NCBI GenBank assembly: GCA_002298885.1
Contig: DBMK01000309.1
Coordinates: 1-19,662 of the forward strand
Source of the DNA: Anaerolineaceae bacterium UBA700
GTDB lineage: Bacteria; Chloroflexota; Anaerolineae; Anaerolineales; Anaerolineaceae
Direction: 5' to 3'
Length of the DNA: 19,662 nt
The notes under the pieces are model-generated. The model saw nothing but the letters and a program-made list of their open reading frames with translations, ran no database searches and was not told the origin of the DNA. The first letter of the stretch is position 1. Each line of letters opens with the position of its first letter. Made by a program: the position numbers and the translations under genes. Of this stretch, positions 1 through 6,041 are shown piece by piece.

Positions 1-20
1 TGCCTCTTGACAAAACGTAT

Positions 21-166
21 CCTAACCCCTCTCCTGACGAAAAATCCGTCAGGAGAGGGGGACGCGCCCATCTCTCACTTATATCCCCCCTTCTCCAGGA
101 GCACCCTGGCACCGCCCGCCAGGGCAGGCGTGTTTCACCGCTCCAGGAGAAGGGGTCGGGGGATGA
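21..166. repeat. Interspersed C/G-rich hairpin repeat, copy 1
   Basis: Two nested hairpins. The first has perfect 14-bp arms, CCCCTCTCCTGACG at 26-39 and its complement at 47-60, with a 7-nt A-rich loop. The second has 16-nt arms at 87-102 and 140-155 with one mismatch, enclosing a smaller perfect 7-bp inverted repeat (CCCTGGC/GCCAGGG, 104-110 and 118-124). The same 14-bp arm recurs at 6546-6581, so this is a dispersed family. No protein-like signal is visible; the reading frame running through it is low-complexity Pro/Gly/Arg sequence. Confidence 0.8.
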
Positions 167-180
167 GGCTTTCTTCGGGG

Positions 181-186
181 TATAAT
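181..186 (+). promoter_or_regulatory. -10 box of exonuclease gene, probably leaderless
   Basis: An exact TATAAT lies 6 nt before the ATG at 193. With a typical 6-7 nt gap between -10 box and start point, transcription would begin at or next to the start codon. No convincing -35 element is seen in the repeat DNA upstream, and there is no room for a Shine-Dalgarno sequence. Confidence 0.55.
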
Positions 187-192
187 TTCTAC

Positions 193-750
193 ATGACAGA
201 AATCTACGTAAGCACCGATGTTGAGGCCGACGGGCGGATTCCGGGCGTGAATTCGATGCTGAGCTTCGGGTCGGCCGCCTACAGGCCGGACGGCAGCCTG
301 TTCGGCACCTTCAGCGCCAACCTGGAACAGCTCCCGGGGGCCAGCTGCGACCCGGAGACGATGGCCTGGTGGGCCAAACGCCCTGCCGAGTGGGAGGCCT
401 GCCGCAAAGACCTGCAGGACCCGCAGGCGGCCATGCAGGCTTATCACGCCTGGCTGCTCGAGCTGCCGGGCACGCCGGTTTTCGTCGGCTACCCGGCCTG
501 CTTCGATTTCATGTTCGTCTACTGGTATTTGATGCGCTTCGTGGGGGACAGCCCGTTCGGCCACCGCGGCCTGGATGTGCGCACCTACGCCATGGCGGTG
601 ATGAAGACGGAGTTTTACAAGGCCGGCAAAGGCCGCATGCCCAAGCGCTGGTTCGCCGACCTGCCCCACACCCACCAGGCCCTCGATGACGCCCTGGAAC
701 AGGGGGCATTGTTCTGCAATATGCTGAAAGAGAACATCAAAACAGAATAA
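193..750 (+). CDS. DEDDh-type 3'-5' exonuclease domain protein
   Basis: A 185-residue protein with the DEDDh exonuclease layout: D9 and E11 in TDVEAD (motif I), D105 in the CFDF segment (motif II), and H161 with D166 in HTHQALDDA (motif III). This family removes nucleotides from 3' ends of DNA or RNA using two divalent metal ions; known members include oligoribonuclease, RNase T and the DnaQ proofreading subunit. I cannot tell which substrate applies. The protein is nearly all catalytic domain, so a stand-alone nuclease is likely. An upstream in-frame start at position 7 would only add translated repeat DNA, so ATG 193 is chosen; it sits 6 nt after a TATAAT box. The gene is convergent with aspartokinase. 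Confidence 0.72.
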   Translation: MTEIYVSTDVEADGRIPGVNSMLSFGSAAYRPDGSLFGTFSANLEQLPGASCDPETMAWWAKRPAEWEACRKDLQDPQAAMQAYHAWLLELPGTPVFVGYPACFDFMFVYWYLMRFVGDSPFGHRGLDVRTYAMAVMKTEFYKAGKGRMPKRWFADLPHTHQALDDALEQGALFCNMLKENIKTE

Positions 751-765
751 TTTTTTACGCTCAAA

Positions 766-830
766 GGGGGTCTGCGACCCCCGTATTTTGCCAGCAGCCC
801 TGGTAATAGATACGGCGGTCACAGACCGCC
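766..830. repeat. Pair of inverted REP-like palindromes
   Basis: GGGGGTC-TGC-GACCCCC at 766-782 and GGCGGTC-ACA-GACCGCC at 814-830 are each perfect 7-bp hairpins. Read on the opposite strand the second becomes GGCGGTCTGTGACCGCCGTA, close to the first unit GGGGGTCTGCGACCCCCGTA. The two are therefore inverted copies of one ~20-nt element, like a small BIME. They lie just past the exonuclease stop and could stabilise its mRNA 3' end. A possible decayed copy follows the DGPF gene near 6383. Confidence 0.65.
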
Positions 831-860
831 TGCGAGCTTAACCGAATCAAATTGATGTAA

Positions 861-904
861 TTTTCACCACACACCTGCCCTAGCGGGCAGGTGTGTGGTG
901 AAAA
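861..904. repeat. Perfect 20-bp-arm hairpin between convergent genes
   Basis: Arms TTTTCACCACACACCTGCCC (861-880) and its exact complement (885-904) flank the tetranucleotide TAGC. It begins 4 nt beyond the aspartokinase stop codon (909-911, minus strand) and about 110 nt beyond the exonuclease stop. It may act as a bidirectional terminator or 3'-end stabiliser: the A/T ends of the arms give a short U-rich tail in either direction, although there is no long U-run. Confidence 0.75.
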
Positions 905-908
905 TGGT

Positions 909-2333
909 TTAACTTTGCTGAGTTAAAGTATGCAGGGATTGCAATGCTGGTTGGGTGTCCTGGGCGCTGACGACGAGGTTGATTGAGACGTCAGAGGCGC
1001 CGTAGGAAATGGCCAGGACGTTGATTCCGGCCGAGCCGAGCTGGCTGAAGATGCGCCCGGCGATGCCGGGGGTGGAGCGCAGGCCGGGGCAGACGATGGT
1101 GATGATGTCGATCTCCTCGCTGGCCTCGGCCCGGTCGATGTCGCGCCGCTCGAACTCCTGGCGCAGGTTGCGCTGCAGCGCGGTCAGCACGTCCTCGACC
1201 GATTCATGGGGCACAGCGAAGCAGATCGACTGTTCGGAGGTCGACTCGATGATCAGGGGGATTGAAATGCCGGTGGTCGCCGCAGCCGAGAAGATACGCC
1301 CGGCCACTCCCGGCACGCCCAGCATACCTCTGCCAGACACCGTCACCAACTGCAGGCCGCGCAGAGCCGCCATGGCCTTGATCGTGCCGTGGCCGTTGGC
1401 GTTCTTATCCGCCACCAGGCGCGTGCCGGGATGGGTGGGGTTGAAGGTGTTGCACACCCGCACCGGGATGCCCGCCTCGATTACGGGATAGATCGAGCGC
1501 GGCTGGAGCACCTTGGCGCCGAAATGGGCCATCTCGGCTACCTCGCGGTACGAAAGGATGGGCAGGGTGCGGGCATCCGGCACCAGGCGCGGGTCGGCGG
1601 TCATCACTCCGTCCACATCGGTCCAGATCCACACCTCGTCGGCCTTGAGCGCCACGCCCAGGATCGAAGCGGTAAAATCGCTGCCGCCGCGCCCCAGGGT
1701 GGTCACCAGACCAGAGGGGGTGGCGCCGATGAAGCCGGTAACGATAGGCACGGCTTTTCGCGCCAGCAGCGGCTCGAGCTCAGCCTGCACCCGGGCGGTA
1801 GTGACCGGCATATCCGGCAGCGCATTCTGGAAGGCCTCGTCGGTCACCACCAGGTGTGTGGCTTCCACTGCCGCCGCCGGCACACCGATTTCGCAGGCGG
1901 CCGCGGCCAGGATGGGAGCGCTCAGGCGCTCGCCCAGCGAGGCCACCGCATCCAGGGCGCGCGGCGTGGCCTCGCCCAGCACGGCAATGGCGTGGCACAG
2001 GTTGGAGAAATCGGCCAGCAAGTCGTCCACCTCCTGGCTGACCCGCTCCCGGCGCTCGGGATCGGTCACCAGCGCCTGGACCAGCTCGTGATGGCGCTGG
2101 TGCAGTTGGGCTGCAGCCTGGACCCAGGCTTCTCGGTCACCGCCGGCGCCGCGGGCGGCGCGCGCCGCGCTTTTGATCAGCAGGTCGGTGACGCCAGAGA
2201 GGGCCGAGGTGACCACCACCAGGCGCGGCCAATCCTGCCGGGCGCCGGCAATGATCTGCGCCGCCTGGCGCATGGCCGCTTCGCTGCCGACGGACGTGCC
2301 GCCGAATTTCATGACAAGGGTTGTAGGGGACAT
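909..2333 (-). CDS. lysC: Aspartokinase (aspartate kinase)
   Basis: A 474-residue protein catalysing ATP-dependent phosphorylation of L-aspartate, the first step toward Lys, Met, Thr and Ile. It has an N-terminal amino-acid-kinase domain with K9-FGGTSVG, the ASLGERLSAPI segment near residue 131, GRGGSDFTAS near 214, and TDVDGVMTADPR near 238. Two C-terminal ACT regions follow (about 327-395 and 408-474), the usual site of feedback inhibition. Length fits monofunctional enzymes, and no homoserine dehydrogenase domain is fused. The frame is open to 2615, but upstream residues are repeat-like and cover a separate leader, so ATG at 2333 is chosen; a weak AGG lies 9 nt upstream. No strong promoter is seen between 2333 and 2403, so expression may depend on readthrough from the leader. 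The symbol is generic; ask or thrA-type naming is possible. Confidence 0.93.
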   Translation of the reverse strand: MSPTTLVMKFGGTSVGSEAAMRQAAQIIAGARQDWPRLVVVTSALSGVTDLLIKSAARAARGAGGDREAWVQAAAQLHQRHHELVQALVTDPERRERVSQEVDDLLADFSNLCHAIAVLGEATPRALDAVASLGERLSAPILAAAACEIGVPAAAVEATHLVVTDEAFQNALPDMPVTTARVQAELEPLLARKAVPIVTGFIGATPSGLVTTLGRGGSDFTASILGVALKADEVWIWTDVDGVMTADPRLVPDARTLPILSYREVAEMAHFGAKVLQPRSIYPVIEAGIPVRVCNTFNPTHPGTRLVADKNANGHGTIKAMAALRGLQLVTVSGRGMLGVPGVAGRIFSAAATTGISIPLIIESTSEQSICFAVPHESVEDVLTALQRNLRQEFERRDIDRAEASEEIDIITIVCPGLRSTPGIAGRIFSQLGSAGINVLAISYGASDVSINLVVSAQDTQPALQSLHTLTQQS

Positions 2334-2357
2334 AATAAAGTACCTATGCAAAAAAAT

Positions 2358-2385
2358 GTGAAGCGTGAAACGTAAAACGTGAAGC
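2358..2385. repeat. Period-7 microsatellite, four units
   Basis: Four tandem heptamers read GTGAAGC, GTGAAAC, GTAAAAC and GTGAAGC, followed by a partial GTCAG. They lie in the leader between the intrinsic terminator and the aspartokinase start codon. Confidence 0.75.
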
Positions 2386-2403
2386 GTCAGATTGGTTCTT
2401 GTG

Positions 2404-2433
2404 AAAAAAAAGGGCTGCTCTTGCAAGCAGCCC
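2404..2433 (-). terminator. Intrinsic terminator upstream of aspartokinase
   Basis: On the minus strand an 8-bp stem, GGGCTGCT (2433-2426) with AGCAGCCC (2419-2412), closes on TGCAAG. An added U·G pair leaves a GCAA tetraloop. It is followed directly by eight U (2411-2404). It ends transcripts from the promoter at 2586-2615 before they reach aspartokinase, about 70 nt downstream. The 5' arm can instead pair with 2488-2498, which suggests conditional termination. Confidence 0.88.
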
Positions 2434-2467
2434 GTCGAGATCGTTGTGTTGGAACCTACTAAAAACC

Positions 2468-2575
2468 TTACCTGCGTCCCGTCACCAGAGCTGCCTGCCG
2501 GAGGTAGCCGCGCATGACTATCGACATGGTACCCATGCCGGTTAAAGCAGCAAACAGGACGAAAACGGTATTCAT
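2468..2575 (-). CDS. 35-codon ORF, candidate leader peptide of aspartokinase
   Basis: This short ORF starts at ATG 2575, ends with TAA at 2470-2468, and encodes 35 residues. It lies between a consensus promoter (2586-2615) and a strong intrinsic terminator (2404-2433), upstream of aspartokinase on the same strand. The predicted transcript start near 2579 leaves only a few nucleotides before the ATG, so translation would be nearly leaderless. Residues 4-11 are hydrophobic. Codons 12-21 read TGMGTMSIVM, six of ten being Thr, Met or Ile, all products of the pathway that aspartokinase opens. The C-terminus is basic. Two readings fit: a leader peptide whose translation senses amino-acid supply, or an independent small membrane protein. 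I recognise no homologue. Confidence 0.55.
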   Translation of the reverse strand: MNTVFVLFAALTGMGTMSIVMRGYLRQAALVTGRR

Positions 2576-2585
2576 CGGTGAATGG

Positions 2586-2615
2586 ATTATAGCAAGGGGG
2601 CAGGCCGGATGTCAA
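2586..2615 (-). promoter_or_regulatory. Consensus sigma70-type promoter of the aspartokinase leader
   Basis: On the minus strand an exact TTGACA (2615-2610) and an exact TATAAT (2591-2586) are separated by 18 nt. This is the best promoter match in the window. The predicted start is near 2579, 4-5 nt before the short ORF. Confidence 0.85.
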
Positions 2616-2623
2616 TACCCTTG

Positions 2624-2637
2624 ATACAAGCTTGTAT
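2624..2637. promoter_or_regulatory. 14-bp perfect palindrome between divergent promoters, candidate operator
   Basis: ATACAAGCTTGTAT is perfectly self-complementary. It overlaps the -35 element of the plus-strand dipeptidase promoter and lies 9 nt upstream of the -35 of the divergent aspartokinase leader promoter. That is where a dimeric repressor or activator could act on both. The regulator is not identifiable. Confidence 0.45.
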
Positions 2638-2660
2638 TTGTGATAAACATTATCTATAAT
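2632..2660 (+). promoter_or_regulatory. Promoter of the dipeptidase operon
   Basis: TTGTAT (2632-2637), 17 nt and an exact TATAAT (2655-2660) lead to a start near 2667 and a leader of about 50 nt. GAGAGG precedes ATG 2719 at a usable distance. The -35 is a partial match. Confidence 0.6.
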
Positions 2661-2718
2661 GTATTAATAATTCACTTTTCGTTCCCCGGAGCGAATCGAT
2701 CAAGTCTGAGAGGCGCGC

Positions 2719-3906
2719 ATGTCCCGACCGGATTGGAGAGAGCTTCAAAAAGAAGCTACCATCGTCGACCTTCACATCCACCCTTCCATGCAGCAGCAGT
2801 TGTTTAACCGCAACCTCAACCTGCGTTTTGTGATCAACCGCACCATCCACGGTGACCCGCTGGCGGTTCGGGCCAGCTTCCCGCGCCTGAAGGACGGCGG
2901 CTACGACGTTATCCTGTCGGTGCTGCACGTGCCGGAACACGGCCTGCTGAAGGATTTTCCACTGGCCAACCTGTTCCGCTTCCTGCGGCCGGACCTATGG
3001 CAGAAGCTGGTTGTCACGCCGCCGTTCGACGCCACGCTCAAGATCATGGGCGATTTCGAGAATGCGGTGCATGAGTCGCACGGGTACGAGCATGTGCGCA
3101 TGGCCCACTCGGTCAAGGATCTGAACGCCATCCTGAGCATGCCCAAGGAGAAACGCCCCATCGCCGCCATCCACGCCGTCGAGGGCGGGCACGCCCTGGG
3201 CATGGACGACGTCAGCGACGAGACGGTGATGCGCCACCTGGAGGAGCTCTACCAGCGCGGCGTCATCTACATCACCCTGGCCCATTTCTACCCCAATAAG
3301 GTGACCAACCCTTGCTATCCCTTACCGGAGGACGTTGCCCGCCTCTCGGTTCATCCCCAGCTATGGCGCGACCTGACCCTGGGCCTGACCGACCTGGGCA
3401 AGCGCGTGGTCGAGCGCATGTTCGAGCTGGGCATGCTGATCGACCTGTCGCACAGCTCGCCGGCGGCGCGAATGGATATTTACGATATCGCCGACGCCAG
3501 CGGGAAGCACCCACCGCTGATGGCGACCCACGTCGGCGCTTACGGGATCAATCCCTCGCCCTACAACATGACCGATTGGGAAGTGAGGCGCATCGCCCGT
3601 GATGGAGGCGTGGTGGGGGTCATCTTCATGAATTACTGGCTGATGCCGAAGGAGAGCGGCCAGGGCATCAATTTCATCTCGCGCCACATCCAATACCTGG
3701 CCGACGTCGGCGGCGAGGACGTGGTGAGCATCGGCACCGATTTCGACGGCTTCACCACCCCGCCGGACGACCTGGACAATGCCTCGCAGATGAAGCGCCT
3801 GACCCAGCGCCTGGTGGTCGACGGCCACAGCGCCGAGCGCATCAAAAAGGTGATGGGGGGGAACGCATTACGCGTGCTGTGCGAGGGCTGGGGGAAGAAG
3901 GAATAA
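2719..3906 (+). CDS. Peptidase M19 (membrane/renal dipeptidase family)
   Basis: A 395-residue protein of the M19 dinuclear zinc dipeptidase family, a TIM-barrel amidohydrolase fold that usually cleaves dipeptides, including D-residue-containing ones. Visible elements are DLHIHP with H19 and H21; E155 in AVEGGHALG, the bridging acidic ligand; LAHF with H189; LSHSS with H245; THVGAYG with H271; GTDFDG with D341; and the C-terminal GGNALRVL. The first motif is H-x-H where the family more often has H-x-D, so metal binding may differ. No signal peptide is seen, so it is probably cytoplasmic. It is the first gene of a plus-strand run with a cyclase and an ECF42 sigma factor. The natural substrate is unknown. 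Confidence 0.88.
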   Translation: MSRPDWRELQKEATIVDLHIHPSMQQQLFNRNLNLRFVINRTIHGDPLAVRASFPRLKDGGYDVILSVLHVPEHGLLKDFPLANLFRFLRPDLWQKLVVTPPFDATLKIMGDFENAVHESHGYEHVRMAHSVKDLNAILSMPKEKRPIAAIHAVEGGHALGMDDVSDETVMRHLEELYQRGVIYITLAHFYPNKVTNPCYPLPEDVARLSVHPQLWRDLTLGLTDLGKRVVERMFELGMLIDLSHSSPAARMDIYDIADASGKHPPLMATHVGAYGINPSPYNMTDWEVRRIARDGGVVGVIFMNYWLMPKESGQGINFISRHIQYLADVGGEDVVSIGTDFDGFTTPPDDLDNASQMKRLTQRLVVDGHSAERIKKVMGGNALRVLCEGWGKKE

Positions 3907-3950
3907 TCGCGACTGTCAGGGTAAGCAGCACTAATGTATGAAGGAGAAAG

Positions 3951-4661
3951 ATGGGGGCCATGTTCGAAATCATCGATCTGAGCCAGGAGATTTTCTCGGG
4001 CATGCCGGTATTTCACGGCCTGCCCGAAGTTAAGATCAGCGTGTACGCCACGCACGAAGAGTGGGAAGGCATTACCGGCAGCGGCGAGGCTACCCCCGCC
4101 GTGAACCTTCTGGAGCTAGGCGAGCACACCGGCACGCACGTGGACGCCCTCAACCACATGGGCCGCCCCTACCGGGAACGGTCCATCGAGACCATGCCGC
4201 TGACTACGTTCTATACCCAGGGCATTTGCCTGAACCTGGCGCACAAGGGACTGCGCGAATTGATCGAGGTCGCCGATTTGCAGGGCGCCCTCGCCGCGGC
4301 CGGGCTTGAAATTAAGCCGGGGGATACGGTTCTACTATATACGGACCATTACCGGCGCGCCTTCGGCACGGGTGATTGGTTCAACGGGCCGGGGATTAGT
4401 GTAGAAGCCGCCCGTTGGCTGGGGAATCAGAAGATCGCCGCCTTCGGCGTGGAAACCGCCAACCCGGGCGTAATGCACGTCTCGAACAAGGATGTGCATC
4501 GAATTTGCGGTGAAATGGGCTTCACGCACTACGAGAACATGGTCAATTTGTACAAACTAATTGGGCGCGGGCGTTTCCGCTTTATCGGCCTGCCGCTCAA
4601 GATCCGCGGCGGAACAGGCTCGCCGGTGCGGGCTGTAGCGGTCTTCGAGAATGGCGACTGA
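3951..4661 (+). CDS. Cyclase-family metal hydrolase (kynurenine formamidase-like)
   Basis: A 236-residue member of the cyclase family, which includes KynB-type arylformamidases and isatin hydrolases. The hallmark HTGTHVDALNHM near residues 58-69 supplies metal ligands. Other family-like segments are the N-terminal IDLSQEIFSGMPVFHG, the central GDTVLLYTDHY, and a C-terminal region ending in G-(S)-PVRAVAVF. The family hydrolyses amide or ester bonds of small, often aromatic, molecules; no kynurenine-pathway neighbour is present, so the substrate is open. AAGGAG (3941-3946) favours ATG 3951, though ATG 3960 is possible. The 3' end overlaps the sigma factor gene by 11 nt, which implies co-transcription and translational coupling. 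Confidence 0.87.
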   Translation: MGAMFEIIDLSQEIFSGMPVFHGLPEVKISVYATHEEWEGITGSGEATPAVNLLELGEHTGTHVDALNHMGRPYRERSIETMPLTTFYTQGICLNLAHKGLRELIEVADLQGALAAAGLEIKPGDTVLLYTDHYRRAFGTGDWFNGPGISVEAARWLGNQKIAAFGVETANPGVMHVSNKDVHRICGEMGFTHYENMVNLYKLIGRGRFRFIGLPLKIRGGTGSPVRAVAVFENGD

Positions 4662-5895
4662 AACAATCCGCCAGCAAGTAGACGCTGTGTACCAGGCCGA
4701 ATCGCGACGCATCTTTGCTACCCTGGTGCGCCTGCTGGGCGATTTTGACCTGGCCGAGGACGCTCTGCAGGATGCCTTCCGGGCGGCGATGGAGCAGTGG
4801 GCCCGCGACGGCGTGCCGGCCAACCCGCGCGCCTGGCTCATTTCGGCCGGGCGCTTCAAGGGAATCGACGCCATCCGCCGCCGTGCCCGTGTCTCTGCCT
4901 CGTTGGACGAGGATTCAGAGCGCTTCGTCAGCCCGCAGAGCGAGGCCGCCGAGCAGGATAAAGAGGACATCGAGGACGACCGCCTGCGCCTGATCTTCAC
5001 CTGCTGCCACCCGGCGCTGGCGCCGGAGGCGCGGGTGGCGCTGACTTTGCGCGAGGTGTGCGGCCTGGCGACGGAGGAAATCGCCCGGGCTTTCCTCGCC
5101 GGTCCCTCCACGCTGGCCCAGCGCATCGTGCGCGCCAAGACAAAGATTCGCGAGGCGCACATCCCCTACCAGGTGCCATCCCGCCAGGAACTGCCCGAGC
5201 GCCTGGAGACGGTGCTCCAGGTGATCTACCTGGTGTTCAACGAGGGCTATTCCGCCTCTTCAGGCCAGACGCTGACCCGCCCCGATCTCTCCGGCGAGGC
5301 CATCCGCCTGGGTCGGCTGGTGGTGGAGCTGCTGCCGGAGCCGGAAGCGCGGGGACTGCTGGCCTTGATGCTCCTGCACGAATCGCGGCGCACGGCGCGC
5401 ACCTCGCCCGAGGGCGACCTGGTGCCGCTGGAGGAGCAGGACCGCTCGCGCTGGGATCGGGACCTGATTGCCGAAGGGACCGCGCTGGCGCAGCAGGCGC
5501 TGGCTGCGCCGGGTTTCGGCGCCTACAGCCTCCAGGCTGCCATTGCGGCGGTGCACGCTGCCGCGCCCACCGTCGCCGCCACCGATTGGCCTCAGATCGT
5601 CCGCCTGTACGACCTGCTGGCTCAGGCTGCCCCTTCGCCGGTGGTCGAAATCAACCGGGCTGTTGCGGTGGCGATGCGCGATGGCCCGGCTACCGGCCTG
5701 GCCCTGGTCGATGCCATCCTGGGGCGCGGCGACCTGGCCAATTACCACCTGGCACACGCCGCCCGCGCCGAGCTTTGCCGCCGCCTGGGACGGACCGCCG
5801 AAGCCCGCACCGCCTACCGGCAGGCGTTGGCCCTTGCCCAGCAGGAGCCGGAGCGACGCTACCTGGAGCGCCGCCTCGAAAGCCTGAAGGATTGA
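4651..5895 (+). CDS. ECF42-type RNA polymerase sigma factor with C-terminal helical-repeat domain
   Basis: A 414-residue sigma factor, about twice the length of a plain ECF sigma. Region 2 covers about 10-80 (LLGDFDLAEDALQDAFRAA, then PRAWLISAGRFKGIDAIRR) and region 4 about 108-170 (TLREVCGLATEEIARAFL, then AQRIVRAKTKIR). A long alpha-helical, TPR-like extension follows, with ECF42-typical stretches: YLVFNEGYSAS, GLLALMLLHESRR, YSLQAAIAAVHA and SPVVEINRAVAVA. ECF42 sigma factors have no anti-sigma factor; the C-terminal domain is reported to be needed for activity, and they occur beside DGPF genes. One follows here, behind a matching promoter. The start at 4651 overlaps the cyclase stop by 11 nt. 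Confidence 0.93.
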   Translation: MATETIRQQVDAVYQAESRRIFATLVRLLGDFDLAEDALQDAFRAAMEQWARDGVPANPRAWLISAGRFKGIDAIRRRARVSASLDEDSERFVSPQSEAAEQDKEDIEDDRLRLIFTCCHPALAPEARVALTLREVCGLATEEIARAFLAGPSTLAQRIVRAKTKIREAHIPYQVPSRQELPERLETVLQVIYLVFNEGYSASSGQTLTRPDLSGEAIRLGRLVVELLPEPEARGLLALMLLHESRRTARTSPEGDLVPLEEQDRSRWDRDLIAEGTALAQQALAAPGFGAYSLQAAIAAVHAAAPTVAATDWPQIVRLYDLLAQAAPSPVVEINRAVAVAMRDGPATGLALVDAILGRGDLANYHLAHAARAELCRRLGRTAEARTAYRQALALAQQEPERRYLERRLESLKD

Positions 5896-5933
5896 ACGGA
5901 GTGGAATGAGTTTTTAAAGATCCAACTGCAAAT

Positions 5934-5960
5934 TGTCGATTTTCAGCTCCTCCGAACGAC
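5934..5960 (+). promoter_or_regulatory. ECF42-type promoter of the DGPF gene
   Basis: TGTCGA (5934-5939), 17 nt, then CGAC (5957-5960). As I recall it, the published ECF42 target motif is TGTCGA at -35 and CGA/TC at -10, which this matches. It lies between the sigma factor gene and the DGPF gene, so the sigma factor probably activates its neighbour. Confidence 0.72.
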
Positions 5961-5985
5961 TACTAAATGTAACCATCAAATTCAA

Positions 5986-6020
5986 AGAGCCGAGGCCCGG
6001 TCACTCGCAAGCACGGCTCT
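5986..6020 (+). promoter_or_regulatory. Hairpin in the 5' leader of the DGPF gene
   Basis: AGAGCCG (5986-5992) pairs with CGGCTCT (6014-6020), just before the Shine-Dalgarno sequence AAAGGAG (6027-6033). It may stabilise the mRNA 5' end. A similar but longer stem follows the gene at 6427-6469. Confidence 0.5.
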
Positions 6021-6041
6021 AACACAAAAGGAGAAACGAAA

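Noticed and set aside
79..822. Long minus-strand open frame opposite the exonuclease gene
   Set aside because: It is an antisense shadow: the plus strand has clear catalytic motifs and a promoter, while the minus translation is low-complexity and runs through repeat DNA.
2334..2615. N-terminal extension of aspartokinase up to 2615
   Set aside because: The added residues translate a microsatellite, a terminator and a promoter, and the family starts near the K-F-G-G motif.
5058..5909. 283-residue Gly/Pro/Arg-rich frame overlapping the sigma factor gene
   Set aside because: It is a +1-frame shadow of a GC-rich gene with no domain, start signal or repeat logic.
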